Made by a program: the position numbers and the translations under genes. The notes under the pieces were generated by a model. That model was not told the origin of the DNA. It searched no databases and saw nothing but the letters and a program-made list of their open reading frames with translations. A stretch of DNA of 64,000 bases from Nioella sp965215655 (GTDB taxonomy: Bacteria; Pseudomonadota; Alphaproteobacteria; Rhodobacterales; Rhodobacteraceae). The stretch is from the NCBI RefSeq assembly GCF_965215655.1, contig NZ_OZ244111.1, positions 3,906,001 through 3,970,000 of the forward strand. Direction: 5' to 3'. Numbering within the stretch: the stretch's first letter is position 1; each line of letters opens with the position of its first letter. Of this stretch, positions 1 through 8,231 are shown piece by piece.

Positions 1-127
1 CCGCATCGTCCGGAAACTGCACAAGCCCCGCTTCCAAGGCAGACAACGCACCAGCCGCGTCGTCCTGTGCCAGATGAAATCGGGCGCGGGACTGTGCCTC
101 ACGTGCGGCAGTAAAACGATCATTCAT
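1..127 (-). CDS. Partial TPR-like protein, N-terminus only
   Basis: An open frame runs leftward from an ATG at 127 to the window edge (42 codons). The start reads MNDRFTAAREAQSRARFHL and continues with alternating Ala/Leu/Glu residues, the amphipathic pattern of tetratricopeptide-like helices. Third positions are GC-rich, as in neighbouring genes. No strong ribosome site is visible upstream, and the second nearby ATG is in another frame. The rest of the gene lies outside the window, so its function is unknown. The TPR reading is inference from helical pattern only. Confidence 0.55.
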   Translation of the reverse strand, partial: MNDRFTAAREAQSRARFHLAQDDAAGALSALEAGLVQFPDDA

Positions 128-329
128 TCAAATTGCCCAAACCTGCCTTGTTCATGAACACCAACTGCTTAGCGCATCCTATCCTCTGCCAGGCGGTACA
201 ACGATCTTACTCAATGACCATTGCCGCTAGTGTGTCTACTGTTGCAGCAATAGCAAGCCAAGCATTGCAGACTTGGCACCGCAATCATGCGTTGAAGAGA
301 CGAAGAGATAAAGCCTCTCGTCGAATGGT

Positions 330-1379
330 TTAAGGATGGACTATCTCACGCGCCAGAACTGACATCGAGCCGCTCAACCCTTTCAGCATTCTGCTCCCAT
401 CAGGTCCAAAAACGAAACAATCGGTATCTGCAAAGTCGATTCTGATCGCCTGATCCGTCTGAATACTGTGCTGACCGAACAGGCGCAGTGTCACAGGCTG
501 CCCGTCTTCCGTCGTCGCAAGAACATTGGTGTCCCCACCCAGATTTTCGACATGGGTTACGGTTGCCTGCAAACGGCCCTGATCCGTGATGCGCAGATAT
601 TCCGGGCGGATTCCGATCATCTGGCCCTTTGCGCCTCCAACCATCTCGGCAGGCAGGAAGTTCATCGCAGGAGACCCGATGAACCCGGCCACGAACTGAT
701 TGGCGGGGTTGTTGTACAGCTCCATCGGGCTGCCGACCTGTTCTACCCTTCCATCGCGCAGCACGACGATCTTGTCGGCCAATGTCATCGCCTCGATCTG
801 GTCATGGGTGACGTAGATCATCGAGGCAGCAAGGGTCCGGTGTAGACGGGCGATTTCCACGCGGGTGTTCATGCGCAGGGCCGCGTCAAGGTTGGACAGC
901 GGCTCGTCGAAAAGAAACAGCTTGGGCTGGCGCACCACGGCCCGGCCAATGGCAACCCGCTGACGCTGACCGCCCGACAGTTCCGAGGGGCGACGGTCCA
1001 GATACTCGCCAAGCGACAGCATCCGGGCAGCCTCGGCCACGCGGTCCTCGATCACCTGTTTCGGCTGGCCTTCCTGTTTCAGGCCAAGTGCCATATTGCC
1101 GCGCACCGTCAGGTGCGGGTAGAGCGCATAGCTCTGGAACACCATGGCGATACCGCGTTTTGCGGGGGGGACGGCGTTCACCTCTTCACCGGCGATCTCG
1201 ACCGTGCCCGAAGTCGCATCCTCCAGCCCTGCAATCACCCGCAACAACGTGGACTTTCCGCAACCGGAGGGGCCGACGAAAACGACAAACTCGCCGTCCT
1301 CAACCTCCAGGTCGATGTCTTTCAGCACATGGACGGAGCCGAAGGATTTATTGACGTTTTTCAGGCTGAGGGCGGTCAT
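330..1379 (-). CDS. Sugar ABC transporter ATP-binding protein (UgpC/MsmK type)
   Basis: Energises the importer formed with the two permeases and the binding protein of this operon. The 349-residue protein has Walker A GPSGCGKST at 36-44, signature LSGGQ at 134-138, Walker B LFLFDEP at 154-160, the H-loop His192, and a C-terminal TOBE-like regulatory region from about 235, the usual layout and length for the MalK/UgpC family. The start overlaps the stop of the upstream oxidoreductase by 4 bases, so translation is probably coupled. It is the last gene of the leftward arm of the amino-sugar island. Such ATPases are often shared between importers, so substrate cannot be read from this subunit. 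Family is certain; substrate is inferred from context. Confidence 0.95.
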   Translation of the reverse strand: MTALSLKNVNKSFGSVHVLKDIDLEVEDGEFVVFVGPSGCGKSTLLRVIAGLEDATSGTVEIAGEEVNAVPPAKRGIAMVFQSYALYPHLTVRGNMALGLKQEGQPKQVIEDRVAEAARMLSLGEYLDRRPSELSGGQRQRVAIGRAVVRQPKLFLFDEPLSNLDAALRMNTRVEIARLHRTLAASMIYVTHDQIEAMTLADKIVVLRDGRVEQVGSPMELYNNPANQFVAGFIGSPAMNFLPAEMVGGAKGQMIGIRPEYLRITDQGRLQATVTHVENLGGDTNVLATTEDGQPVTLRLFGQHSIQTDQAIRIDFADTDCFVFGPDGSRMLKGLSGSMSVLAREIVHP

Positions 1380-2410
1380 GATGTGCGGTCCTTCAGGTCG
1401 ATCGGTTTGCCGGTGCGGATGCTTTCATCTGCGGCAAGGCAAATGGCCAGCGATTGCACGGCGTCATTCATATGGCGGGTCAGGTCGATATCCTCGGCAA
1501 TGGCGCGCAGGATGTAGGCTTGTTCGGCGGCGCAGAGATCGTCATGGCCGGGTTCGTCCTCCATCTCGATCAGCTGGTCGCCTGTGGGCCGGTGGACAAG
1601 GATCCCGCCCACCTTGGTGTGACCGTCTACGTCGTCGGAGGATCCCTTGTTGCCTTCGGTGATCGAAACCGCGCCATTGGGGCTGACGATATCCTTCACG
1701 AAAAACGCTGTTTCCGACATCATCGGGCCCCACCCGGCCTCGTACCAGCCGACCGATCCGTCCTCGAAAATCACCTGGAATTGGCCGTAGTTGTACATGT
1801 CGGGCGCGATTTCATCGGACAGGCGCAGGCCCATCCCATGGACGCGCACCGGGGCCGAGTCGGTGATCTGGCACATGACGTCGACATAGTGGACGCCACA
1901 ATCGACGATCGGACTGGTGGTCTGCATCAGCGATTTGTGGGTTTCCCAGGTCTCACCGGTCGATTGCTGGTTCAGGTTCAGACGGAACACATAGGGCCCG
2001 CCCAACCCGCGCGCCTCGGAGATGAGCCGCATCCAGGAGGGGTGATGGCGCAGGATATATCCTACAACCAGTTTCCGCCCGGACGCGGTCGCGCAATCGA
2101 CGACACGCCGTGCCTCAGTCGCGGTCATGGCCAGCGGCTTTTCCACGAAGACATGGGCGCCTGCCTGCATCGCCGCAACGGCATAGTCGGCATGGGTGTC
2201 GGTGTAAGTGGCGATCACGGCCAGTTCGGGAGAGACCTCTGCCAGAGCCGCATGGAAGTCGGTGAAGACGGGATAGTCCTGCAACTCCGGGTGATCCGTA
2301 TGGCCCGACCGGTTCACCAACCCGACAATCTGCGCATCGGGGTGACGGTGATGCGCAAGCGCGTGGCTCAGCCCCATATTGCCGAGGCCTGCAATCAATA
2401 CGCGGGTCAT
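1376..2410 (-). CDS. Gfo/Idh/MocA family oxidoreductase
   Basis: NAD(P)-dependent sugar dehydrogenase-like protein of 344 residues. The Rossmann fingerprint GLGNMG is at 8-13 and the family EKP motif at 90-92 (Lys91 is the usual catalytic residue); a DCGVHYVDV segment supplies the typical Asp/His pair of the C-terminal domain. I chose ATG 2410 because MTRVLIAG begins the Rossmann strand directly and overlaps the upstream permease stop by 4 bases; longer frames only read into the permease gene. It lies between the permeases and the ATPase of the sugar importer, so it probably oxidises the imported sugar or a derivative. The known MurNAc/GlcNAc route does not need it, so its substrate is open. 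Confidence 0.9.
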   Translation of the reverse strand: MTRVLIAGLGNMGLSHALAHHRHPDAQIVGLVNRSGHTDHPELQDYPVFTDFHAALAEVSPELAVIATYTDTHADYAVAAMQAGAHVFVEKPLAMTATEARRVVDCATASGRKLVVGYILRHHPSWMRLISEARGLGGPYVFRLNLNQQSTGETWETHKSLMQTTSPIVDCGVHYVDVMCQITDSAPVRVHGMGLRLSDEIAPDMYNYGQFQVIFEDGSVGWYEAGWGPMMSETAFFVKDIVSPNGAVSITEGNKGSSDDVDGHTKVGGILVHRPTGDQLIEMEDEPGHDDLCAAEQAYILRAIAEDIDLTRHMNDAVQSLAICLAADESIRTGKPIDLKDRTS

Positions 2411-3246
2411 TTGACCGCCCCCGACGTGATGCCCCGGATCAGCTGGCGCGAGAAAATGACATAGAGCACCATCACAGGCAGGATCGCCATGCCAAGCGCC
2501 GACAGAACCGCGTTCCAGTCCGTGACGAACTGGCCAATGAAGACCTGGCTGCCGAGGGTCAGCGTCTTGGTGGCCTCGGCCGGGGCCAGGATCAGCGGGA
2601 ACCAAAGGTCGTTCCAGATCGGGATCATGTTGAAGACCGCCACCGTCGCCATTGCCGGACGCACCAGCGGCAGAACCAGCCGGAAGAAGATCGTATATTC
2701 GCTCAGCCCGTCGATTCGGCCCGCGTTCTTCAGATCATCCGACACCTGTCGCATGAATTCACTGAGGATAAAGACGGCGAGCGGCAAGCCCTGCGCGGTA
2801 TAGACGAGGATCAGCGCCCAAAGCGTGTTGACCAGCCCGGTATCCACCATCAGCTCCAGGATCGCGACGGTGCCGATACGGATCGGGATCATGATGCCGA
2901 GCGCCAGGTAGAGCCCCATCAACGTGTTGCCCTTGAACCGGTATTCGCTAAGGGCAAAGGCGGCCATGGCCCCGAAGAGCAGAATGAAAAACAGCGACGC
3001 GACAGTCACGATCATCGAGTTCTGGAAGTATCCAAAGAAATCGCCCTGATTGAAGACGGTCTCGTACCCCACGGTCGAAAAGCTCTCTGCATCCGGCAGG
3101 GCCAGCGGCTCGCGGAAGATCGCGCGGCGGGTCTTGAAGCTGTTGATCAGGATCACGAAGACCGGGAACAGCGCGATGACCGTGTAAAGGATCAGGATGC
3201 CATGCGCGGCGGCGATGTTGACGGGGTTTCTGCGGGCCTTGTTCAT
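2407..3246 (-). CDS. Sugar ABC transporter permease (MalG family)
   Basis: Inner-membrane permease of 279 residues, with about six hydrophobic segments starting at 13-35. The EAA loop that docks the ATPase lies at about 163-197, with the conserved Gly180 in the NAGRIDGLS stretch. This matches MalG/AraQ-type subunits in size and topology. It sits 13 bases downstream of the MalF-type partner and overlaps the oxidoreductase start by 4 bases. The pair forms the membrane channel of the importer encoded here. Substrate is not readable from the permease; murQ, nagA and the kinase nearby suggest an amino sugar. Confidence 0.95.
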   Translation of the reverse strand: MNKARRNPVNIAAAHGILILYTVIALFPVFVILINSFKTRRAIFREPLALPDAESFSTVGYETVFNQGDFFGYFQNSMIVTVASLFFILLFGAMAAFALSEYRFKGNTLMGLYLALGIMIPIRIGTVAILELMVDTGLVNTLWALILVYTAQGLPLAVFILSEFMRQVSDDLKNAGRIDGLSEYTIFFRLVLPLVRPAMATVAVFNMIPIWNDLWFPLILAPAEATKTLTLGSQVFIGQFVTDWNAVLSALGMAILPVMVLYVIFSRQLIRGITSGAVK

Positions 3247-3259
3247 GCTCTCTTCCCCC

Positions 3260-4174
3260 TTAGAACTGATACCGGCGCATGCGGGTCTGGATACCGAAAA
3301 GGTAGATACAAACCCCGATCAGGATGATCGCAAACATGGCGCTGGCAATCGCTGACCCCATATGCGGATCGCCCAGTTGCAGCTGGAAGCCGAAGAAGGT
3401 GCGATACATGAAGGTGCCAAGGATGTCGGTCGAATAGTCCGGCCCCGCCAGTGCGCCCTGCGCCGCGTAGATCAGGTCGAACGCGTTGAAATTGCCCACG
3501 AAAGTCAGGATCGAGATGATCCCGATCGAGGGCAGGATGAGCGGAAGCTTGATCTTCCAGAAGGCGGCAGCGCCGGTGATGCCGTCGCATTCGCCTGCCT
3601 CCAAAATCTCCTCCGGGATCGACAGAAGCGCGGCGTAGATCAGCATCATCGGGATGCCGACAAACTGCCAGACGGAAATCAGCGCCAATGTGGTCAGCGC
3701 AGTGCTTTCCAGACCCAGCCAGGGCAGGAAGAAGGCGTCAAGCCCGACCGCATCCATCATCCCCGGTGCGATGCCCCAGATCGGTGACAGGATCAGTTTC
3801 CACGCGAAGCCGACAATGACGAAACTCAGGATCGTGGGCACGAAAATCGCGGTGCGATAGAGCGCAGCAAAGCGCAGGCGCGGGTGGCTCAGGATCGCGG
3901 CCAGAAGGATGCCGATCGGGTTCTGCACCAGCATGTGAATGAGGAAAAACCAGAAGTTGTTGCCAAGCGCATTCCAGAACGCGTCGGACCATAGCGGGTC
4001 CCCGAACAGCGTTCGGAAGTTGTCCAGCCCCACGAACACGCGCGTCCGGTCGACCTCATCAAACAGGGCCAGCCGCAGGGTGTTGAAAAGCGGGATGATC
4101 ATGATCGCCGTGTAGACCAGCACCGCGGGGGCGAGGAACACGAGGATATGCCATCTGATCGGGGGTTTGCGCAT
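3260..4174 (-). CDS. Sugar ABC transporter permease (MalF/UgpA family)
   Basis: Inner-membrane permease of 304 residues with an N-terminal membrane segment (about 8-28) followed by five more, and an EAA loop around EEILEAGECDGITG near residues 205-220. Two adjacent ATGs (4177 and 4174) follow a GGAGG site; spacing favours 4174, but 4177 is possible and adds one Met. Longer frames read into non-coding intergenic DNA. It lies downstream of the binding-protein gene, separated by a stem-loop (4196-4223), the usual way binding protein is made in excess of permease. Partner of the MalG-type permease that follows. Confidence 0.94.
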   Translation of the reverse strand: MRKPPIRWHILVFLAPAVLVYTAIMIIPLFNTLRLALFDEVDRTRVFVGLDNFRTLFGDPLWSDAFWNALGNNFWFFLIHMLVQNPIGILLAAILSHPRLRFAALYRTAIFVPTILSFVIVGFAWKLILSPIWGIAPGMMDAVGLDAFFLPWLGLESTALTTLALISVWQFVGIPMMLIYAALLSIPEEILEAGECDGITGAAAFWKIKLPLILPSIGIISILTFVGNFNAFDLIYAAQGALAGPDYSTDILGTFMYRTFFGFQLQLGDPHMGSAIASAMFAIILIGVCIYLFGIQTRMRRYQF

Positions 4175-4195
4175 CATGGCCTCCGGGGACTTGGG

Positions 4196-4223
4196 GTCCG
4201 GGCAGCAAGGGGGCCGCCCGGAC
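4196..4223 (-). repeat. Stem-loop between binding-protein and permease genes
   Basis: Perfect 8-base inverted repeat (GTCCGGGC ... GCCCGGAC) with a 12-base loop, lying between the stop of the binding protein (4242) and the permease start (4174). No T-run follows on the minus strand, so it is more likely an mRNA-stabilising or partial-termination hairpin than a full terminator. Placement matches malE-malF type operons, where such structures raise binding-protein levels. Function is inferred. Confidence 0.6.
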
Positions 4224-4241
4224 AATGTGCAGCAAGGGAGG

Positions 4242-5498
4242 TTACTGCTGCGGTTCGTACCAGCTGGCCAGACCTTCCTGCAGGCGGGCGCTGACCTCTT
4301 CGGGGGTTTCCACCCCACGGATCACCTGGGCCGACGCGTTCCAGGTTTCGTTTTCCAGGTTCGGGGTGCCGCGCGACAGGATCTGGTAGGTGGAGCGGAT
4401 GGTCGAGTTGCACTCACCCCGCCAGGACACGAACTCCTGCGCCAGCGGATCTTCCATGGCCACGTCGAAATTCGACAGCGAGAAGAAGCCGGGCAGGGCG
4501 TTGGCGTAAATCGTGGCAAACTCTTCCGAGCCGACCCATTCCAGGAAGATGCGCGCCGCTTCGGCGTTCGGGGATGCCGGGTTCAGACCGATGGCAATGT
4601 CGGTGTGATCCGAGATATAGCATTCGTCACCTGTGTTCTGCACCGGAGGCGGGAAGGCCCCCATGGCGAAATCGGCCTGCGCGTTGAAGCCGGTGATCTC
4701 CCACGACCCGGCGGGGTAGATGGCCGCGCGGCCAAGGGTAAAGAGGTTCTGGCTGTCGGGATAAGTCTGCGCCTCGAACCCGCGGCCCAGATAGTCGCCC
4801 CAACGGGCAAGCTGACGATAGGGGGCAACCCAGGCCTCATCGGTCAGCGACTGTTCACCGGCGATCAGGGCAAGACGGCCTTCTTCCCCGCGCCAGTAGT
4901 TCGGGCCGATGTTGTTATAGCCCATGGTGGCCGCTTCCCACTGGTCGTTGGTGCCCATGGCCATGGGGATGTAGCCGCCATCTTCCTCGATCGCGTCGAG
5001 AACGGCAAAGAATTCATCCACAGTGGTGGGTTCTTCCAGCCCAAGCTCGGCAAAGGCGTCTGCGTTGTAGATGAAGCCGTGGATCACCGAGGCCATCGGG
5101 ACGCAGAAGGTGACGGAGCCGTCATCGGTCTGCCACGCGGATTGCGCCACGGAGGAGAAGTTGGCCATCGCCTCAAGGTCGCTAAGATCGGCAAGGTGGC
5201 CATCTTCATAAAGCGCCAGCGAGGCGTCAAAGGGGCGGCAGGTGATCAGGTCACCGGCGGAACCCGCTTCCAGCTTGGAGTTCAGGACGGCATTGTATTC
5301 TGCCGGGGCCGAGGGGGTGAATTCCACGTGAATGCCGGGGTGGTTGGCTTCGAATGCAGGGATAATCACGTCCTGCCACAGCAGCAGGTCGTCGTTCCGC
5401 CAGCTTTCGATGGTCAGGGTCACATCCTGGGCCGACGCGACGGTTCCCGCCAGAATGGTGGTCGCCAGAAGGCCGGCGCCGAGTTTCTTCATGGACAT
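4242..5498 (-). CDS. Extracellular sugar-binding protein of ABC importer
   Basis: Periplasmic solute-binding protein, 418 residues, family 1 (sugar) type. The N-terminus has a Sec signal peptide (Lys-Lys, a hydrophobic core, then ASA before Gln24; likely cleavage after residue 23). There is no lipobox Cys, so it should be free in the periplasm. A GGAGG site 7 bases upstream supports ATG 5498 over the Met two codons later. Downstream of murQ (39-base gap) and upstream of the permeases, it sets the specificity of the importer. By context it may bind MurNAc, GlcNAc or a peptidoglycan- or chitin-derived saccharide; that is inference. Confidence 0.94.
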   Translation of the reverse strand: MSMKKLGAGLLATTILAGTVASAQDVTLTIESWRNDDLLLWQDVIIPAFEANHPGIHVEFTPSAPAEYNAVLNSKLEAGSAGDLITCRPFDASLALYEDGHLADLSDLEAMANFSSVAQSAWQTDDGSVTFCVPMASVIHGFIYNADAFAELGLEEPTTVDEFFAVLDAIEEDGGYIPMAMGTNDQWEAATMGYNNIGPNYWRGEEGRLALIAGEQSLTDEAWVAPYRQLARWGDYLGRGFEAQTYPDSQNLFTLGRAAIYPAGSWEITGFNAQADFAMGAFPPPVQNTGDECYISDHTDIAIGLNPASPNAEAARIFLEWVGSEEFATIYANALPGFFSLSNFDVAMEDPLAQEFVSWRGECNSTIRSTYQILSRGTPNLENETWNASAQVIRGVETPEEVSARLQEGLASWYEPQQ

Positions 5499-5537
5499 TT
5501 GGTTTTCCTCCCTAAGGTCCTGGTTAAAGCCCGCGTC

Positions 5538-6434
5538 TCAGGCGTGGCTGTGCAAAGCCGCCATGGCGGCACGAAGTCGGCCGTCTGCTTTTGTCAGCAG
5601 GTCTTCGGCCAAGGTCAGATTTGCGGCGCCCATGGCCAGCAGGACGGCGGGTTTGACCCGACCATTTGCCGTCGCAAGGGCGGTTTCGGCCCGCTCATGC
5701 GGGACTGAAGCGATATCGGCCACCATGCGGATGGCGCGGTCGCGCAGTTTGTCATTATCGGCGCGCAGGTTGACCATCATGCCGTCATGCACATGGCCCA
5801 GGGCAACGCCCATGATCGTTGACATGATGTTCAAAGCCGCTTTTTGGGCCGTGCCCGCGCCCATACGGGTGGAGCCCGAGATGACCTCGGGCGGGGTGGG
5901 CAGGCAGATCGCCACGTCAGCAAGGGCCAGCAACGGGGTGCCGGGATTGTTGGCCAGCCCGATCACATGCGCCCCGCGGTCGCGTGCGATGGCTGCGATT
6001 GTCAGGGCGTAGGGCGTGCGGCCAGAGGCGCTGAGCAGGATGACCGCGTCCCCCTTGGCAATGACGGCTGCGGCGCTTTCTGCCTCGCTGGTATCGTCTT
6101 CCGTGTCACCGGGCATCGCGGCGTCCTTGGGGATACCGCCCGCCATCAGGATACGGGTGCGTTCCGGTGGCAGTCCGAAGGTTCCCGCCAGCTCGCAGGC
6201 ATCCGCCATGGCCATCAGGCCGGACGACCCCGCCGCTGCATAGACCAGCCGCCCGCCAGCGCGAACGGCCTCCGCCATAAGCTGACCGCCCCGCGCGATG
6301 TCCACCGTTGCAGAAGAAACAGCCCGCAACGCATCAAGCTGACCGGCCAGCAATGTGGCCCCGATCTCTTCAACCGGGCGCATATCCAGCCCTCGGGCGG
6401 CGGCGTGCAGCTGTTCTGTCTGGCGTTGAGGCAT
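5538..6434 (-). CDS. murQ: N-acetylmuramic acid 6-phosphate etherase
   Basis: Cleaves the lactyl ether of MurNAc-6-phosphate to give GlcNAc-6-phosphate and D-lactate in the cytoplasm. The 298-residue protein has a SIS fold and the family signature SGSTRMGAGTAQK at about 186-198. Glu81 in the DACELAGTFG stretch aligns with the catalytic Glu of E. coli MurQ. ATG 6434 is chosen because a strong AGGAGG site lies about 8 bases upstream; the longer frame reads into the control region. First gene of the leftward arm, divergent from the kinase. MurQ beside an ABC importer rather than a PTS is notable. Identity is firm from the signature. Confidence 0.95.
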   Translation of the reverse strand: MPQRQTEQLHAAARGLDMRPVEEIGATLLAGQLDALRAVSSATVDIARGGQLMAEAVRAGGRLVYAAAGSSGLMAMADACELAGTFGLPPERTRILMAGGIPKDAAMPGDTEDDTSEAESAAAVIAKGDAVILLSASGRTPYALTIAAIARDRGAHVIGLANNPGTPLLALADVAICLPTPPEVISGSTRMGAGTAQKAALNIMSTIMGVALGHVHDGMMVNLRADNDKLRDRAIRMVADIASVPHERAETALATANGRVKPAVLLAMGAANLTLAEDLLTKADGRLRAAMAALHSHA

Positions 6435-6456
6435 GTGATTCCCCCTCCTGACAACA

Positions 6457-6480
6457 GAAGATACCATTTACGTACCTTTA
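6457..6480 (-). promoter_or_regulatory. Candidate operator, copy 1 (mirror image), murQ side
   Basis: Read on the minus strand this 24-base element is TAAAGGTA, four variable bases, AATGGT, one variable base, TCTTC. It matches copy 2 at 6558-6581 on the plus strand at 19 of 24 positions. It lies 23 bases upstream of the murQ start, in or just after the expected promoter. The inverted placement at both ends of a divergent promoter, beside a GntR regulator gene, suggests an operator. The binding protein is inferred. Confidence 0.6.
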
Positions 6481-6519
6481 AGCCAAGAGGGAATGTTCTT
6501 GCTGCATTTCGGCCTATTT

Positions 6520-6541
6520 TGGTAGTAAAAATTCGATACCA
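6520..6541. promoter_or_regulatory. Central TGGTA-N12-TACCA palindrome in divergent promoter region
   Basis: Perfect 5-base inverted half-sites TGGTA (6520-6524) and TACCA (6537-6541), between the two mirror-image elements. The half-site resembles the GGTA and TGGT parts of those elements. It may be a third regulator contact or part of a promoter. Short, so chance cannot be excluded. Confidence 0.35.
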
Positions 6542-6557
6542 CCCCTAGAAATTCCTA

Positions 6558-6581
6558 TAAAGGTATTGTAATGGTTTCTTC
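6558..6581 (+). promoter_or_regulatory. Candidate operator, copy 2, overlapping kinase promoter and abutting its start
   Basis: Plus-strand copy of the 24-base element (TAAAGGTA, N4, AATGGT, N, TCTTC). It overlaps a TATAAA -10-like hexamer at 6556-6561 and ends directly before the kinase ATG at 6582. No clear Shine-Dalgarno sequence is present, so the transcript may have a very short leader. A repressor bound here would block both transcription start and the 5' end of the message. Confidence 0.6.
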
Positions 6582-7463
6582 ATGACACAGACCAAGTCAA
6601 ACCTCGTGATCGGCGTTGACGGTGGGGGCAGCAATTGCCGCCTTGCCCTCGATACCGGCACGCGCGTGTATGAGGTCAAATGCGGGTCGGCCAATGTCTC
6701 GACCGACCTGCACGGGGCCTTGGCCACACTTCGCAATGGCTTTGAATCTCTTGCACAATCCGCCGGGCTGACGCTTGACGACCTGCGCCATGCGCGGGCC
6801 TATCTGGGCCTTGCCGGGGTTGTCAGCCCGAAGATCGCCGCGACCGTCGCCGAGGCGCTCCACATAGACAATGTCGTGGTGGAAGATGACCGAATCGCCG
6901 CTGTTGTTGGCGCTCTGGGGGACGATGACGGCGCTGTGATAGGCATAGGCACCGGGTCGTTTCTTGCGCGGCGTGCCCACGATCATATTGAGTTGATCGG
7001 CGGTTGGGGTTTCGTCCTCGGAGACGAGGCATCAGGCGCCGATCTTGGCCGAAAGCTATTGTCACGCGCCCTTCATGCATCAGACGGTCTGATTAAGGGG
7101 TCTGCCCTGACAACCGAGATCCTGGACGAACTGAACGGACCCGCCGGAATAGTCGGCTTTGCCGCAACGGCCCGGCCGGTGGATTTCGCCCATTTTGCAC
7201 CAAGAATCGTTGCGGCGGCCAGGGCGGGAGACGAAATCGCGACCACCCTGATGAAGGATGGCGCGGCCTATATCGTGTCCGGCCTCAACCGGCTTGACTG
7301 GAAACGGGAGGAACGGCTTTGCCCGATTGGCGGGTTGGCACAGCGATATGCAGACTTCCTGCCTGCGAATATCGCCGGGGCACTGTCCAATCCGGATGAC
7401 TCCGCGCTCGCGGGGGCCCTGACCCTCGCTCGGCGCCTGCCACGAAGCGGAGGCACGACATGA
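6582..7463 (+). CDS. BadF/BadG-type N-acetylhexosamine kinase (NagK/MurK-like)
   Basis: ATP-dependent sugar kinase of 293 residues in the ASKHA fold. Phosphate-binding motif DGGGSN is at 13-18, the second phosphate loop GIGTGS at 121-126, and the family GGWGFVLGDEASG stretch at 140-152. Related proteins phosphorylate GlcNAc, and the clostridial MurK of this family also takes MurNAc. Here it heads the rightward arm opposite murQ and in front of gntR and nagA, so it should make GlcNAc-6-P and/or MurNAc-6-P from sugar imported without phosphorylation. The start is ATG 6582; no good ribosome site is seen, and initiation may be near-leaderless. Whether it accepts MurNAc is inferred from murQ. Confidence 0.85.
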   Translation: MTQTKSNLVIGVDGGGSNCRLALDTGTRVYEVKCGSANVSTDLHGALATLRNGFESLAQSAGLTLDDLRHARAYLGLAGVVSPKIAATVAEALHIDNVVVEDDRIAAVVGALGDDDGAVIGIGTGSFLARRAHDHIELIGGWGFVLGDEASGADLGRKLLSRALHASDGLIKGSALTTEILDELNGPAGIVGFAATARPVDFAHFAPRIVAAARAGDEIATTLMKDGAAYIVSGLNRLDWKREERLCPIGGLAQRYADFLPANIAGALSNPDDSALAGALTLARRLPRSGGTT

Positions 7464-8215
7464 AGATCACCGATTATCTCAAGGCGGATGGCTGGCTCGA
7501 TCAGGTCGCGGGGCCGCGCTATGTGCAGCTGCGCAAGCGGATCGAAAAGGCGATGGACCCTGAGGTTGGAATTCTGCCACCCGGCGCGTCCCTTCCCTCG
7601 GAACGAGAGATTGCCTCTCTGACCGGCCTGTCGCGAGTCACCGTGCGCAACGCGATTCAGGCGTTGGTGGAGTCGGGGACAGTCATTCAGCGGCAGGGGT
7701 CGGGCACGTTCGTCACGGAAAAGGCACAGCGGGTGGAGCAATCGCTGTCCCATCTGACCTCGTTTTCCGAGGACATGTCCCGGCGCGGGATGAAGTCGAC
7801 CTCGGTCTGGCTCGAACGCAGTATCTGCCTGCCGTCACCCGAAGAAACCATCGCGCTGGCGCTGTCTGCCAACGATTCCGTCGCGCGCATTTCGCGGCTG
7901 CGCATGGCCGATGATCGGCCCATGGCCATCGAGCGTGCGGCGCTGCCCGTCGACATCCTGCCAAACCCGATTGCCGTCACGACTTCGCTCTATGACGTGC
8001 TGGAACAGGACGGGAATCGCCCGGTCCGCGCCATCCAGAAAATCTCGGCTATCAACTTGGGCCAAGACGACGCCGATCTGCTCGGTGTGGCCGAAGGGGC
8101 CGCCGGCCTGCGGATCGAGCGCGTGTCCTACCTGCCCTCGGGCCGGGTCGCTGAATTCACCAAATCCATATATCGCGGCGATGCCTACGATTTCGTGGCA
8201 GAGCTGCGCCTGTAG
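7460..8215 (+). CDS. GntR-family regulator with UTRA ligand domain (HutC/NagR type)
   Basis: Transcription factor of 251 residues. An N-terminal winged helix covers about 20-86 (PSEREIASLTGLSRVTVRNA is the recognition region). A UTRA domain covers about 100-245 and in NagR-like proteins senses phosphorylated amino sugars. Start overlaps the kinase stop by 4 bases. Placement inside an amino-sugar catabolic operon makes it the likely repressor of both arms, released by GlcNAc-6-P or GlcN-6-P. The mirror-image elements at 6457-6480 and 6558-6581 are its candidate sites. Family assignment is clear; ligand and sites are inferred. Confidence 0.92.
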   Translation: MKITDYLKADGWLDQVAGPRYVQLRKRIEKAMDPEVGILPPGASLPSEREIASLTGLSRVTVRNAIQALVESGTVIQRQGSGTFVTEKAQRVEQSLSHLTSFSEDMSRRGMKSTSVWLERSICLPSPEETIALALSANDSVARISRLRMADDRPMAIERAALPVDILPNPIAVTTSLYDVLEQDGNRPVRAIQKISAINLGQDDADLLGVAEGAAGLRIERVSYLPSGRVAEFTKSIYRGDAYDFVAELRL

Positions 8216-8231
8216 CAAAGGCAATCAAACC

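Noticed and set aside
133..333. 66-codon plus-strand frame left of the importer ATPase
   Set aside because: No ribosome site, composition unlike the neighbouring genes, no recognisable motif. The 128-329 gap otherwise holds only a weak bulged hairpin near 299-326.
4167..5708. Long plus-strand frame opposite the binding protein
   Set aside because: Antisense shadow of a clear binding-protein gene with signal peptide; its Gly/Val/Arg-rich translation is typical of GC-rich shadows.
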